From NCBI GenBank assembly GCA_026196775.1, contig JAPHUD010000033.1, positions 1 to 64,000 of the forward strand: a stretch of 64,000 bases of DNA, read 5' to 3'. Numbering within the stretch: position 1 is the stretch's first letter; every line of letters begins with the position of its first letter. Of this stretch, positions 52,100 to 60,085 are shown one piece after another. Below the pieces are notes generated by a model. That model saw nothing but the letters and a program-made list of their open reading frames with translations, was not told where the DNA came from and did no database searches. The stretch comes from Flavobacteriales bacterium (GTDB taxonomy: Bacteria; Bacteroidota; Bacteroidia; Flavobacteriales_E; Vicingaceae). Both the position numbers and the translations under genes were made by a program.

Positions 52100-54541
52100 T
52101 TAAAATTTAAGGACTAATCCGACAAGGAAGTTTGTTCCTGCTTGAGGGTAATAAAAATTTTCGGTAATTAAATCTTCATAAATATAACTATATGTATAAC
52201 CATTGCTACTATACATAGTATCAAAAATATTGTTGACCATTAAATGGAAAGAAAGTTCTCTCATCTTTTTTGGTAACAGAATAAAACTAATTCTTGCATC
52301 AACTGTTTGGTAAGCGTCTATAGCTCTATTGTTATTTGAGGTATTATCCAAAAACTGCTTGCCTACATATTTGGTTTGCACCATAAGATTTATTTGTTTT
52401 ATAGGACTATAATGAATGCTTGCTGCGGCAATAACATTTGGCGAAAAAGCAATGTCAGTATTGGTATAATTGTTTTCAATAACATCAAAATCTGTAGTAT
52501 AATCATATAATACTTCCGTAAAGTTTTCAATTTTATTCTGAGAGAAGGTAGCGTTTGCATTCAACGCCACTTTTTTACTAATTAAGAAGGTTCCTTCAAC
52601 TTCAATACCTGTCCTGTAACTTTTATCCACATTAGTTCTAATGGAAGAACCAACATCGTTTAATTCTCCTGTTAATACTAACTGATTGGTGTAATCCATG
52701 TAATAAAAATTAGCTTTTAGCCATAGTTTTTTAAGTTTTAGTCCAACACCTGCTTCATAATCTACTAACATTTCATGTTTTGGTTGCTCATCAGCAGGAT
52801 TGTCTATAAAGTCGGTTCTTACAGGCTCTCTGTTGGCAACACTTACAGATGCATAAGCTCTTAACTTATCATTAAACTGAAAGTTTAAACCACCTTTTGG
52901 ATTAAAGAAAACAAAATTGGTATCAACATGTATTTCTCTTAAATCGCTATCAATACCTTTAGTGGAGTAAGCTATGGTTCTAATTTGTAAGTCTCCAAAA
53001 AGGGTTAATTTTTCTCCTATGAGGTAATCCGCTTTTAAAAAAGAATTGAAATCTTCTTTTTGTGCATTGTTGTCGTAATACTTGTCTCTTATATTGGTAT
53101 TTTTTGCATATTCCATCCAAATAATTTCTCCAAAATGGTCGCCATCATAACTGTTGTAACCACCACCTAAAACCATAGAAAGTTTAGAGGAAGTATAATT
53201 TAAGCTATAAGTTGTACCGTAAAAATGGTTGTCGAGCCAACGTCTTCTGATTACATCTGTTTCAGTTATAGTGTCTGTTCCGGCAATAAAAGGATCTAAA
53301 CCATAATCCGAAAAGTCGTCTTGCTTTCTGAATTGCTCATAATAACCTCTACCATAAGTATAATGCAAAGCTGCATTAGCACTTAGCTTAGATGAAAACT
53401 GATGAGAAAATAATAGCTGAAAATGATCTTGTTGGTAGTTATCCGTTTCATTATCATATTCGTAATAATTGTATGTTCTGCCAGAATTTAATAAGTTATG
53501 TGTTTGTGCAGAATCCAATCCATTGTTCATGGCATGAGTTTCCATATCTTCTTTGTTGCCAGTAATTCGGCTTTCAGGAGTTCCCCACCAAGATTGATAT
53601 GTTTTTTCTTTTCCTGCAAAATGAATAATTTTAACAGAGGTTTTATCTGCATAATAACCTGCCGATAAGTAATAACTTTTTAGGTCGGAAGTAGCTCTGT
53701 CTATATATCCGTCAGATTTAATATAAGATGCTCTACCATCAAAAGCCCAGTGTTTATTAATTAATCCTGTTCCGAATTTGGTAGTATATTTTTGGGTGTT
53801 AAAAGAGCCATAAGAGGTAGCTATTTCTCCGTAGGCTTTTTCTTTTAAGGTGGTAGTTTGTAAGTTAACTGTTGCTCCAAAAGCTCCTGCACCATTGGTG
53901 GAAGCACCCACGCCACGCTGAATTTGGATGTTTTCTGTACTGGAGGCAAAATCGGGCATGTTTACCCAAAAAGTTCCTTGAGATTCAGCATCATTAATAG
54001 GAATACCATTTACCGTTACATTAATTCTTGTCCCGTCAGAGCCTCTAATTCTAAAACCAGTATAACCAACTCCTGCTCCGGCATCACTTGTAGAAACTAA
54101 AGAAGTGGTATTTTGCAACAGAAAAGCAATATCCTGTCCTAAGTTGTTTTTTTCAATGTCGCTATAAGAAATATTGTTGTGAGCAATGGGTGCATTTTCT
54201 TTTACCCTAGTAGCAGCAACAATAAGCTCATCTAGGTTTTGCTGGCTTTCTTTTAAGGTAATTTTATATTCACGATTTTCTGTGAGGTTTTCAACGGTTA
54301 GTTTTTTGGTTTCATAACCAATGTAGCTAACTTCAATAACGTAGGTTGAAGTGTCTAAGTTATTGAGTTTAAAATTACCATTATTGTCCGAAAAAGTACC
54401 TTTATAGGTATCGGTAATTTTAATAGTTGCTCCAACAACAGGATTTGCTGAGGAGTCTTTAATTGTTCCATAAATGGAAAATTGTGCGAAACTACTTGCA
54501 GCTGCAAGCATTGTAGTCGCCAAAAACATCATTTTTTTCAT
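52100..54541 (-). CDS. TonB-dependent outer-membrane receptor under TPP riboswitch control
   Basis: The 813-residue protein has a signal peptide (about 1-19), an N-terminal carboxypeptidase-regulatory-like beta domain (about 22-95, DSSANPVVGATIKITD), a plug domain (about 110-230, FRIRGSDGTRINVTVNGIPINDA) and a C-terminal 22-strand-type barrel ending in FLVGLVLKF. It uses TonB energy to import a bound substrate. The 54608-54712 element is a TPP riboswitch, so the substrate is probably thiamin, a thiamin precursor or a phosphate ester. Thiamin-regulated receptors are known in Bacteroidota. No other thi genes are in the window. Confidence 0.92.
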   Translation of the reverse strand: MKKMMFLATTMLAAASSFAQFSIYGTIKDSSANPVVGATIKITDTYKGTFSDNNGNFKLNNLDTSTYVIEVSYIGYETKKLTVENLTENREYKITLKESQQNLDELIVAATRVKENAPIAHNNISYSDIEKNNLGQDIAFLLQNTTSLVSTSDAGAGVGYTGFRIRGSDGTRINVTVNGIPINDAESQGTFWVNMPDFASSTENIQIQRGVGASTNGAGAFGATVNLQTTTLKEKAYGEIATSYGSFNTQKYTTKFGTGLINKHWAFDGRASYIKSDGYIDRATSDLKSYYLSAGYYADKTSVKIIHFAGKEKTYQSWWGTPESRITGNKEDMETHAMNNGLDSAQTHNLLNSGRTYNYYEYDNETDNYQQDHFQLLFSHQFSSKLSANAALHYTYGRGYYEQFRKQDDFSDYGLDPFIAGTDTITETDVIRRRWLDNHFYGTTYSLNYTSSKLSMVLGGGYNSYDGDHFGEIIWMEYAKNTNIRDKYYDNNAQKEDFNSFLKADYLIGEKLTLFGDLQIRTIAYSTKGIDSDLREIHVDTNFVFFNPKGGLNFQFNDKLRAYASVSVANREPVRTDFIDNPADEQPKHEMLVDYEAGVGLKLKKLWLKANFYYMDYTNQLVLTGELNDVGSSIRTNVDKSYRTGIEVEGTFLISKKVALNANATFSQNKIENFTEVLYDYTTDFDVIENNYTNTDIAFSPNVIAAASIHYSPIKQINLMVQTKYVGKQFLDNTSNNNRAIDAYQTVDARISFILLPKKMRELSFHLMVNNIFDTMYSSNGYTYSYIYEDLITENFYYPQAGTNFLVGLVLKF

Positions 54542-54560
54542 AAAAAATAAATTTTGACGA

Positions 54561-54596
54561 AAGTTAAGGGGCTAAACAATCGTATTTGTTTAACTT
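54561..54596 (-). promoter_or_regulatory. Possible expression platform between the riboswitch and the receptor start
   Basis: Two 7-bp stems share bases 54590-54592: AAGTTAA (54561-54567) with TTAACTT (54590-54596), and TAAACAA (54573-54579) with TTGTTTA (54586-54592). They could be mutually exclusive structures. This is inference; no T-run marks a clear terminator. Confidence 0.25.
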
Positions 54597-54607
54597 AATT
54601 TGATTTT

Positions 54608-54712
54608 TATTATCCTACCTACGCCAGCATTATCTGGATCAGGTTTATTTTCTCAATTGCTCAAGAAAAATGGGTATAATCTCAGCCTGAAAAGTAAGGC
54701 ACCCCAATGAGA
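54608..54712 (-). ncRNA. TPP (thiamin pyrophosphate) riboswitch
   Basis: On the minus strand the conserved THI-box parts occur in order: GGGGTGCC (54698-54705), CTGAGA (54680-54685), ACCC (54672-54675), ACCTGATC (54637-54644), then CAGATAATGCTGGCGTAGG. They form the pyrimidine-sensing and pyrophosphate-sensing arms. The element starts right after a TACCTTTG promoter box and lies about 70 bases before the receptor ATG. Binding TPP should lower receptor expression. Confidence 0.95.
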
Positions 54713-54717
54713 TGCGG

Positions 54718-54725
54718 CAAAGGTA
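54718..54725 (-). promoter_or_regulatory. Candidate -7 promoter element of the riboswitch-receptor transcript
   Basis: Reads TACCTTTG on the minus strand (matches TAnnTTTG). It lies just upstream of the riboswitch, so transcription would start at the aptamer. No clear -33 partner. Confidence 0.55.
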
Positions 54726-54763
54726 AAATTAAAATTATAATTAGAAAGAGGATTTGATGTTTT

Positions 54764-55294
54764 TTATTTTATAGATTGATTACTAGATAGTAAGTTGATA
54801 GTTTTTCTACATTTTTCTATTCTTTCGTCTAAGTTGCCAGATAAAATAGTATAGGAAAATTGATGTTTTTCGAGTAAATTCAAATACATTGTAAATAATT
54901 TTTCCCTGTCCTTTTTATTAGGAGCTTCTCTCAATGGATCTGGCTCCCAAGGAACATCAATATTACATAAAAAGTAATGCTTCTTAGGTTGATTAGAAAT
55001 AGCATTATCTATCCAATCAATTGTGGTATTGTATTTCACTTTTATCCAAATAGAATAAGTAATAAGGTCTGTATCCAAAAAAAGTATTGTAGCACCTTGC
55101 TTTGTGGCATCTTGCTCCATTTTTAGTTGTGTTGCTGCCATTTCAATAACATCGGCTAAATTATAATCTCTATTAAGGTCTTCTAAAAAAGTTCGGGCAT
55201 ATTCTTCCACTAATGAAGCATTACCAATTTTTGAAAAATGATTGGCTAAAGTAGTCTTTCCTGTTGATTCTGGTCCTGTAAATACAAATATCAT
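54764..55294 (-). CDS. NadR-like P-loop kinase
   Basis: The 176-residue protein has a Walker A motif GPESTGKTTLA near residues 7-17, VEEYARTFL, LFLDTDLIT and WEPDPLREAPNKKDR, a pattern shared with the ribosylnicotinamide kinase domain of NadR. It lacks the NMN adenylyltransferase domain. It is upstream of the TPP-controlled receptor in the same direction but separated by the riboswitch promoter. It may phosphorylate a nucleoside-like or thiamin-like substrate to trap it; this is inferred from position only. Confidence 0.8.
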   Translation of the reverse strand: MIFVFTGPESTGKTTLANHFSKIGNASLVEEYARTFLEDLNRDYNLADVIEMAATQLKMEQDATKQGATILFLDTDLITYSIWIKVKYNTTIDWIDNAISNQPKKHYFLCNIDVPWEPDPLREAPNKKDREKLFTMYLNLLEKHQFSYTILSGNLDERIEKCRKTINLLSSNQSIK

Positions 55295-55408
55295 AGTAAA
55301 GCTTCAATTAATTTAAAGCAATATTAAAAACTTATAAGTTGGCTTTACGGTAAGAGCTGTAAAATTTATTCACAACAAAAAATAAGGGTAAAAAATTTAT
55401 ATTATTTA

Positions 55409-55442
55409 TTTGGTTTTAATTGAAAAATTAGTAGTATTTTTA
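55409..55442 (+). promoter_or_regulatory. Weak candidate promoter upstream of recQ
   Basis: TTTG (55409-55412), 22 bases, then TATTTTTA (55435-55442). Spacing fits but the last base of the -7 box differs. The stretch 55295-55574 shows nothing else I recognise. Confidence 0.3.
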
Positions 55443-55574
55443 AAGTACCAAATGACACTAGGTTTTTCAGAGTCATAATAATCATTATCAAGAAAAATCT
55501 AAATGTCAACATTAAGAAAATGAAATTATTAATAAAATCAATTTTTCAGTAAGAAAATAAAACAAACAAAACCA

Positions 55575-57773
55575 ATGCAAACTATTGAAGCTCCGTTAAC
55601 GGACTATTTGAAGAAATTTTTTGGATTTAATGGGTTTAAAGGAGAACAAGAAGATATAATCCAAAACCTTTTAGATGGAAATGATTCTTTTGTTATTATG
55701 CCTACAGGTGGTGGTAAATCACTTTGTTACCAATTGCCTGCATTAATGTCTGAAGGAACAGCCATCATTGTTTCCCCCCTAATTGCCCTTATGAAAAACC
55801 AAGTAGATGCCATAAGAGGTTTTTCTGATAAAGATGGAATAGCTCATTTTTACAACTCTACCCTTAATAAAACTGAGGCTAAACAAGTAAAGAAGGATGT
55901 GCAAGATGGTATCACAAAATTGCTTTATGTTGCTCCTGAATCACTTACTAAAGAGGAAAATATTGAGTTTTTAAAAAGCTTTAAAATTTCGTTTTTTGCT
56001 ATTGATGAGGCACATTGTATTTCTGAGTGGGGACATGATTTTAGACCAGAATACCGAAGATTAAGAACCATTATTGAAGCCATAGACAGAGTACCAATTA
56101 TTGCACTTACAGCTACTGCTACACCAAAGGTTCAGGAAGATATTCAGAAAAACCTTGGAATGACTGAGGCAAGAGTTTTTAAAGCATCTTTTAATAGAGA
56201 TAACTTATACTATGAAATTCGTCCGAAAAAAGATGTAAAGAAAGAGATTATACGTTTTGTTCGTCAACATCAAGGAAAATCGGGAATTATATACTGTTTG
56301 AGCAGGAAAAAGGTGGAAGAAATTGCTGAATTACTTCAAGTAAATGGAATTAAAGCATTGCCTTACCATGCTGGTTTAGATTCTCATTCAAGGGTGAGGC
56401 ATCAAGATATGTTTTTGATGGAAGAAGCTGATGTAATTGTGGCAACTATTGCTTTTGGGATGGGGATTGATAAACCAGATGTGCGTTATGTAATTCACCA
56501 TGATATTCCTAAAAGTTTAGAAAGTTATTATCAAGAAACAGGTAGAGCTGGAAGAGATGGAGGCGAAGGCATTTGTGTTGCTTACTATAGTTATAAAGAT
56601 ATTGAAAAACTAGAAAAATTCCTACATGGAAAGCCAGTTGCAGAAATGGAAATTGGTATGCAGTTAATTTTTGAGATGGTTTCTTATGCTGAAACAGCTG
56701 TATGTAGAAGAAAACAATTGCTGAACTATTTTGGAGAAAAATACGATGAAAGCGATTGCCAAGATCAAGGAATGTGTGATAACTGTTCTAGTCCTAAAGA
56801 AAAGTTTGAAGGAAAAGATGATGTTAAGTTATTACTTCAAGCTGTTTTAGGTTTAAATGAAAACTTTAAATCTAAATATATTGCTCATTTTGTTGCAGGA
56901 AATGCAACTTCAGAAATAAAGTCTTTTAACCACAATAACCATCCTCTTTTTGGCACAGGAAAAGATACGGATAAAGATGATAAATATTGGGAAGCAGTTG
57001 TTCGTCAATGTACTATTGAAGGGCTTTTAACCAAAGAAATCGAAAATTATGGAATACTAAGAGTAAGTGAAAAAGGTAAAGCATTTATTGAAAAACCTAC
57101 TTCTATTACTTTAATTAAACCAAATGACTATAGTGATGTTGATGATGGAGATGTAATTATTCCTCAAAAAAGCAGTGGAGCTGCCGATGAAGCCTTATTT
57201 AATATTCTTAAAGATGTTAGAAAATCATTAGCCAAAGAACTTAAGCTACCACCTTATGTAATTTTTCAAGATCCTTCCTTAGAGGATATGGCAACCAGAT
57301 ACCCAATTACCACTGAAGAATTAACTAATATAACTGGTGTTGGACAGGGAAAAGCTGAAAAATACGGTGAAGAATTTTTAGAAGTAATTGCTCAATATGT
57401 TGAAGATAATGATATTGATAGACCAATGGATTTAGTGGTAAAATCTGTGGTAAACAAGTCTGGTTTAAAAGTGTATGTCATTCAAAGTATAGATAGAAAA
57501 ATTGCTTTAGATGATATTGCAGATGCTAAAGGAATAGAATTAGGAGATGTAATTACTGAAATTGAGCATATTGTTCAATCAGGAACTAAAGTGAATCTTG
57601 ATTATTATATTAATGAGGAAATTGATGAAGCCGACCAAGAAGAAGTTTTTGATTATTTTATGGAAGCAGAATCTGATAGTATAGAAGATGCTTTGTATGA
57701 ATTTGATAATGCATTTACTGAAGAAGAAATGCGTTTACTTAGAATCAAATTTATGTCGGAAGTAGCGAATTAA
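55575..57773 (+). CDS. recQ: ATP-dependent DNA helicase RecQ
   Basis: This 3'-5' helicase acts in recombination and replication-fork repair. The 732-residue protein has Walker A MPTGGGKSLCYQ, the DEAH box IDEAHCIS, motif VI QETGRAGRDG, and a zinc-binding region (CRRKQLLNYFGEKYDESDCQ… MCDNC). A winged-helix RQC domain follows and a C-terminal HRDC domain (about 530-610, DEALFNILKDVRKSLAKEL). The last 110 residues form a further acidic, helix-rich extension. A membrane protein gene starts 25 bases downstream. Confidence 0.96.
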   Translation: MQTIEAPLTDYLKKFFGFNGFKGEQEDIIQNLLDGNDSFVIMPTGGGKSLCYQLPALMSEGTAIIVSPLIALMKNQVDAIRGFSDKDGIAHFYNSTLNKTEAKQVKKDVQDGITKLLYVAPESLTKEENIEFLKSFKISFFAIDEAHCISEWGHDFRPEYRRLRTIIEAIDRVPIIALTATATPKVQEDIQKNLGMTEARVFKASFNRDNLYYEIRPKKDVKKEIIRFVRQHQGKSGIIYCLSRKKVEEIAELLQVNGIKALPYHAGLDSHSRVRHQDMFLMEEADVIVATIAFGMGIDKPDVRYVIHHDIPKSLESYYQETGRAGRDGGEGICVAYYSYKDIEKLEKFLHGKPVAEMEIGMQLIFEMVSYAETAVCRRKQLLNYFGEKYDESDCQDQGMCDNCSSPKEKFEGKDDVKLLLQAVLGLNENFKSKYIAHFVAGNATSEIKSFNHNNHPLFGTGKDTDKDDKYWEAVVRQCTIEGLLTKEIENYGILRVSEKGKAFIEKPTSITLIKPNDYSDVDDGDVIIPQKSSGAADEALFNILKDVRKSLAKELKLPPYVIFQDPSLEDMATRYPITTEELTNITGVGQGKAEKYGEEFLEVIAQYVEDNDIDRPMDLVVKSVVNKSGLKVYVIQSIDRKIALDDIADAKGIELGDVITEIEHIVQSGTKVNLDYYINEEIDEADQEEVFDYFMEAESDSIEDALYEFDNAFTEEEMRLLRIKFMSEVAN

Positions 57774-57798
57774 CTTTATAGCGATTATACCCGCATAG

Positions 57799-59208
57799 AT
57801 GATATCCAAAATTGAATTAAAACAACTGTTTACTAATATTCGATTTTGGATATTTCTTTTTTTTATAATTCGGCTTGTAGGAATTACTAACCCCCCATTA
57901 GAAACAGGGCATAACTGGCGACAAGTAATTACCAATATGGTTGCCAGAAATATGGTGGAAAAAAATGCTCAATTCTTTTATCCTGAAATTGATATGGCTG
58001 GAGAATTATCTGGCATTAGTGGTTCAGAATTTCCATTTTTTAATTGGTTAATTTATTTGTTTTCTTTGTTGTTCGATTATTCGCATTGGTTGGGAAGACT
58101 CATAAATTTAGTAGTATCTAGCATAGGGATATTCTATTTCTATAAATTAATAAAGTCTTATTTCTCAAAAGAAATTGCTTTTAATGCCGCAATCATTTTA
58201 TTGGCTTCGTTGTGGTTTTCTTTTTCAAGGAAAATTATGCCTGACACCTTCAGTGTTTCATTGGTTTTTATAGGAATGTATTACGGAAGCAGCTTTTTAA
58301 AGTCTAATAACAGATTACAACTGCTACTATTTTTTATCTTTACCACATTAGGGGTGCTTTGTAAGCTTCCTGTTATTTATCTTTTTGGGTTATACGCATT
58401 GGTATTTTTCTCAAAAACTATTGATAACCAGAAGAAAATAGCAATAGGAACTAGTCTGGTAATTACTACTATTTTAGCTTATATCTGGTATTTTGTTTGG
58501 GTAGAATACTTGTTTCAAAACTATCATTATCAGTTGTTTTTTCCTAAGTCATTCCAACAAGGGTTAATGGAAATAAAAGCATTTATTCCGGAAACTTTTG
58601 AGCAGTTTTATTTCAGTGCATTGAGGTCTTACCTTGCTTTATTGTTTGTTGTTGTTGGATTGTTTTTCTTTTTTAAAAAAGAAAAATTATTATTGAAATC
58701 CACTTTTTTAATAGTAGTAATGGTGTTTGTTGTTTTTATTATTAAAACAGGAAATGTTTTTCCAACGCATAATTATTACGTATTGCCTTTTGTGCCTGTA
58801 ATGGCATTTTTAGCAGCTTACGGATTAAATAAAGTGCCTTTAAAGTTAAGTTATGTTTTATTGGTAGTAATTGTGTTTGAAGGCGCTTTAAATCAGCAAC
58901 ACGATTTTTTTATAAAAGACAGTGAAAAATATAAACTAACATTAGAACAAATAGCTTCATCATCAATTGAAAAAGAGGCACTAATTATCATAAACGGAGG
59001 AGAATCTCCACAAGAATTATATTTTACTAATAGAAAAGGATGGACAGTAGAACATTCAAAGCTTTTGCTTCCAACTTTTATTGATTCATTGGCAAATAGA
59101 GGAGCTGCTTATTTAATTCTAGACAAGAAAAGAGAACCAAAAGTAACAACCAACTATCCAACAGTTTATACAGATGATTTTTTTGAAATTATTAAGTTAA
59201 AAGAGTAA
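57799..59208 (+). CDS. Polytopic membrane glycosyltransferase-like protein (GT-C/GT39-like)
   Basis: The 469-residue protein has about ten to eleven transmembrane helices through about residue 360, then a soluble tail of about 100 residues. The N-terminal helix is followed by NPPLETGHNWRQVITNMVARNM, similar to the first loop of PMT/ArnT-type enzymes, although there the Asp/Glu pair is more typical. It may use a polyprenyl-phosphate sugar. It converges on the GH16 gene with no gap. The assignment is only to a broad fold. Confidence 0.65.
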   Translation: MISKIELKQLFTNIRFWIFLFFIIRLVGITNPPLETGHNWRQVITNMVARNMVEKNAQFFYPEIDMAGELSGISGSEFPFFNWLIYLFSLLFDYSHWLGRLINLVVSSIGIFYFYKLIKSYFSKEIAFNAAIILLASLWFSFSRKIMPDTFSVSLVFIGMYYGSSFLKSNNRLQLLLFFIFTTLGVLCKLPVIYLFGLYALVFFSKTIDNQKKIAIGTSLVITTILAYIWYFVWVEYLFQNYHYQLFFPKSFQQGLMEIKAFIPETFEQFYFSALRSYLALLFVVVGLFFFFKKEKLLLKSTFLIVVMVFVVFIIKTGNVFPTHNYYVLPFVPVMAFLAAYGLNKVPLKLSYVLLVVIVFEGALNQQHDFFIKDSEKYKLTLEQIASSSIEKEALIIINGGESPQELYFTNRKGWTVEHSKLLLPTFIDSLANRGAAYLILDKKREPKVTTNYPTVYTDDFFEIIKLKE

Positions 59209-59967
59209 TTATTCATTTTTTTGATAAACCCTAACATAATCTATTTCAAAATAGTTGGGAAAAATTGCTTCTTCAAGGTTCATTTCTTTCATTTCGCTTA
59301 CCGCATTACTAATGATAATATGCATAGGAAAATTCATGGTTTTAACACCCCTTCTTGCTGTTCGGAATTTTTTATTGTTGTAATACCAAATGATTTTTTT
59401 AGGAGTCCACTCAACTGCATATGTTTGAAAACCTGCCGAAGCATCGTCATCAATTTTATAGTTTTTGGTTTGGCGTTTATTTTTTCCTTTTTTGGTTTTC
59501 CAATGTTGCGAGGTGCTCCAATTGTTGGGGTGACTTGTATAAAACTCAAAAATATCTATTTCTGGAGGCCATTGTTCGGTACTTACTAACCAAAATGCTG
59601 GCCAAAAACCAGTTCCTGTTGGGTTTTTGCTTCTAATCTCAAAATATCCATATTGTTGCTTAAAAGAAAAATGACAATCTATTAAACCAGACGTGTATGG
59701 AATTCCACTTTTTTCTTCTTTTTTTTCGGCTTTAATTAATAAAGATGAATCTGAAAATTCAAATTGGTTTTCCCCATAATAAACAATGTCATTTTCGTAA
59801 TTTCTTCCTCCCCAATAAAAAGAAGTTTGCCATTTGGTTTTATCCAATAACGTATCATTAAATTCATCATTAAAAGTAAGTGTCCAGCCTTCTTTTTCAA
59901 TAGGGTTTTGGGCTACAAATGTAGAAGTGAACAAAACTAGAAAAATAAGGGCTGAAAAGTATTTCAT
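59209..59967 (-). CDS. Secreted GH16 family beta-glucanase-like glycoside hydrolase
   Basis: The 252-residue protein has a signal peptide (about 1-19, FVAQ) and the GH16 fold. WTLTFNDEFNDTLLDKTKWQ begins the domain, YGYFEIRSKNPTGTGFWPAFWL is the substrate groove strand, and PEIDIFEFY carries the catalytic ExDxxE of the laminarinase-type subgroup. The C-terminus FPNYFEIDYVRVYQ is typical. It probably cleaves beta-1,3- or mixed-linked glucans outside the cell; the exact substrate is unknown. Confidence 0.93.
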   Translation of the reverse strand: MKYFSALIFLVLFTSTFVAQNPIEKEGWTLTFNDEFNDTLLDKTKWQTSFYWGGRNYENDIVYYGENQFEFSDSSLLIKAEKKEEKSGIPYTSGLIDCHFSFKQQYGYFEIRSKNPTGTGFWPAFWLVSTEQWPPEIDIFEFYTSHPNNWSTSQHWKTKKGKNKRQTKNYKIDDDASAGFQTYAVEWTPKKIIWYYNNKKFRTARRGVKTMNFPMHIIISNAVSEMKEMNLEEAIFPNYFEIDYVRVYQKNE

Positions 59968-60007
59968 TTATTTAGGTTAATGTGGTACTACAATGTTAAT
60001 TAAAATT

Positions 60008-60015
60008 TAGCTTTG
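60008..60015 (+). promoter_or_regulatory. Candidate -7 promoter element for the SprB-repeat adhesin
   Basis: TAGCTTTG lies 70 bases before the ATG at 60086. No good -33 partner. Confidence 0.35.
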
Positions 60016-60085
60016 CTTGCAACACTATTTGTTGTATTTTCGTCTTTTTTAAAAGATATAACTGAAAAATTTAACAATTTTATTG

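Noticed and set aside
55295-55574. Gap before recQ as a possible small RNA or riboswitch
   Set aside because: It is AT-rich without conserved motifs or stable GC-containing hairpins that I can see.
57891-57896. Run of six C in the GT-C gene
   Set aside because: It is short, has no repeat context and is not in a surface-exposed adhesin.
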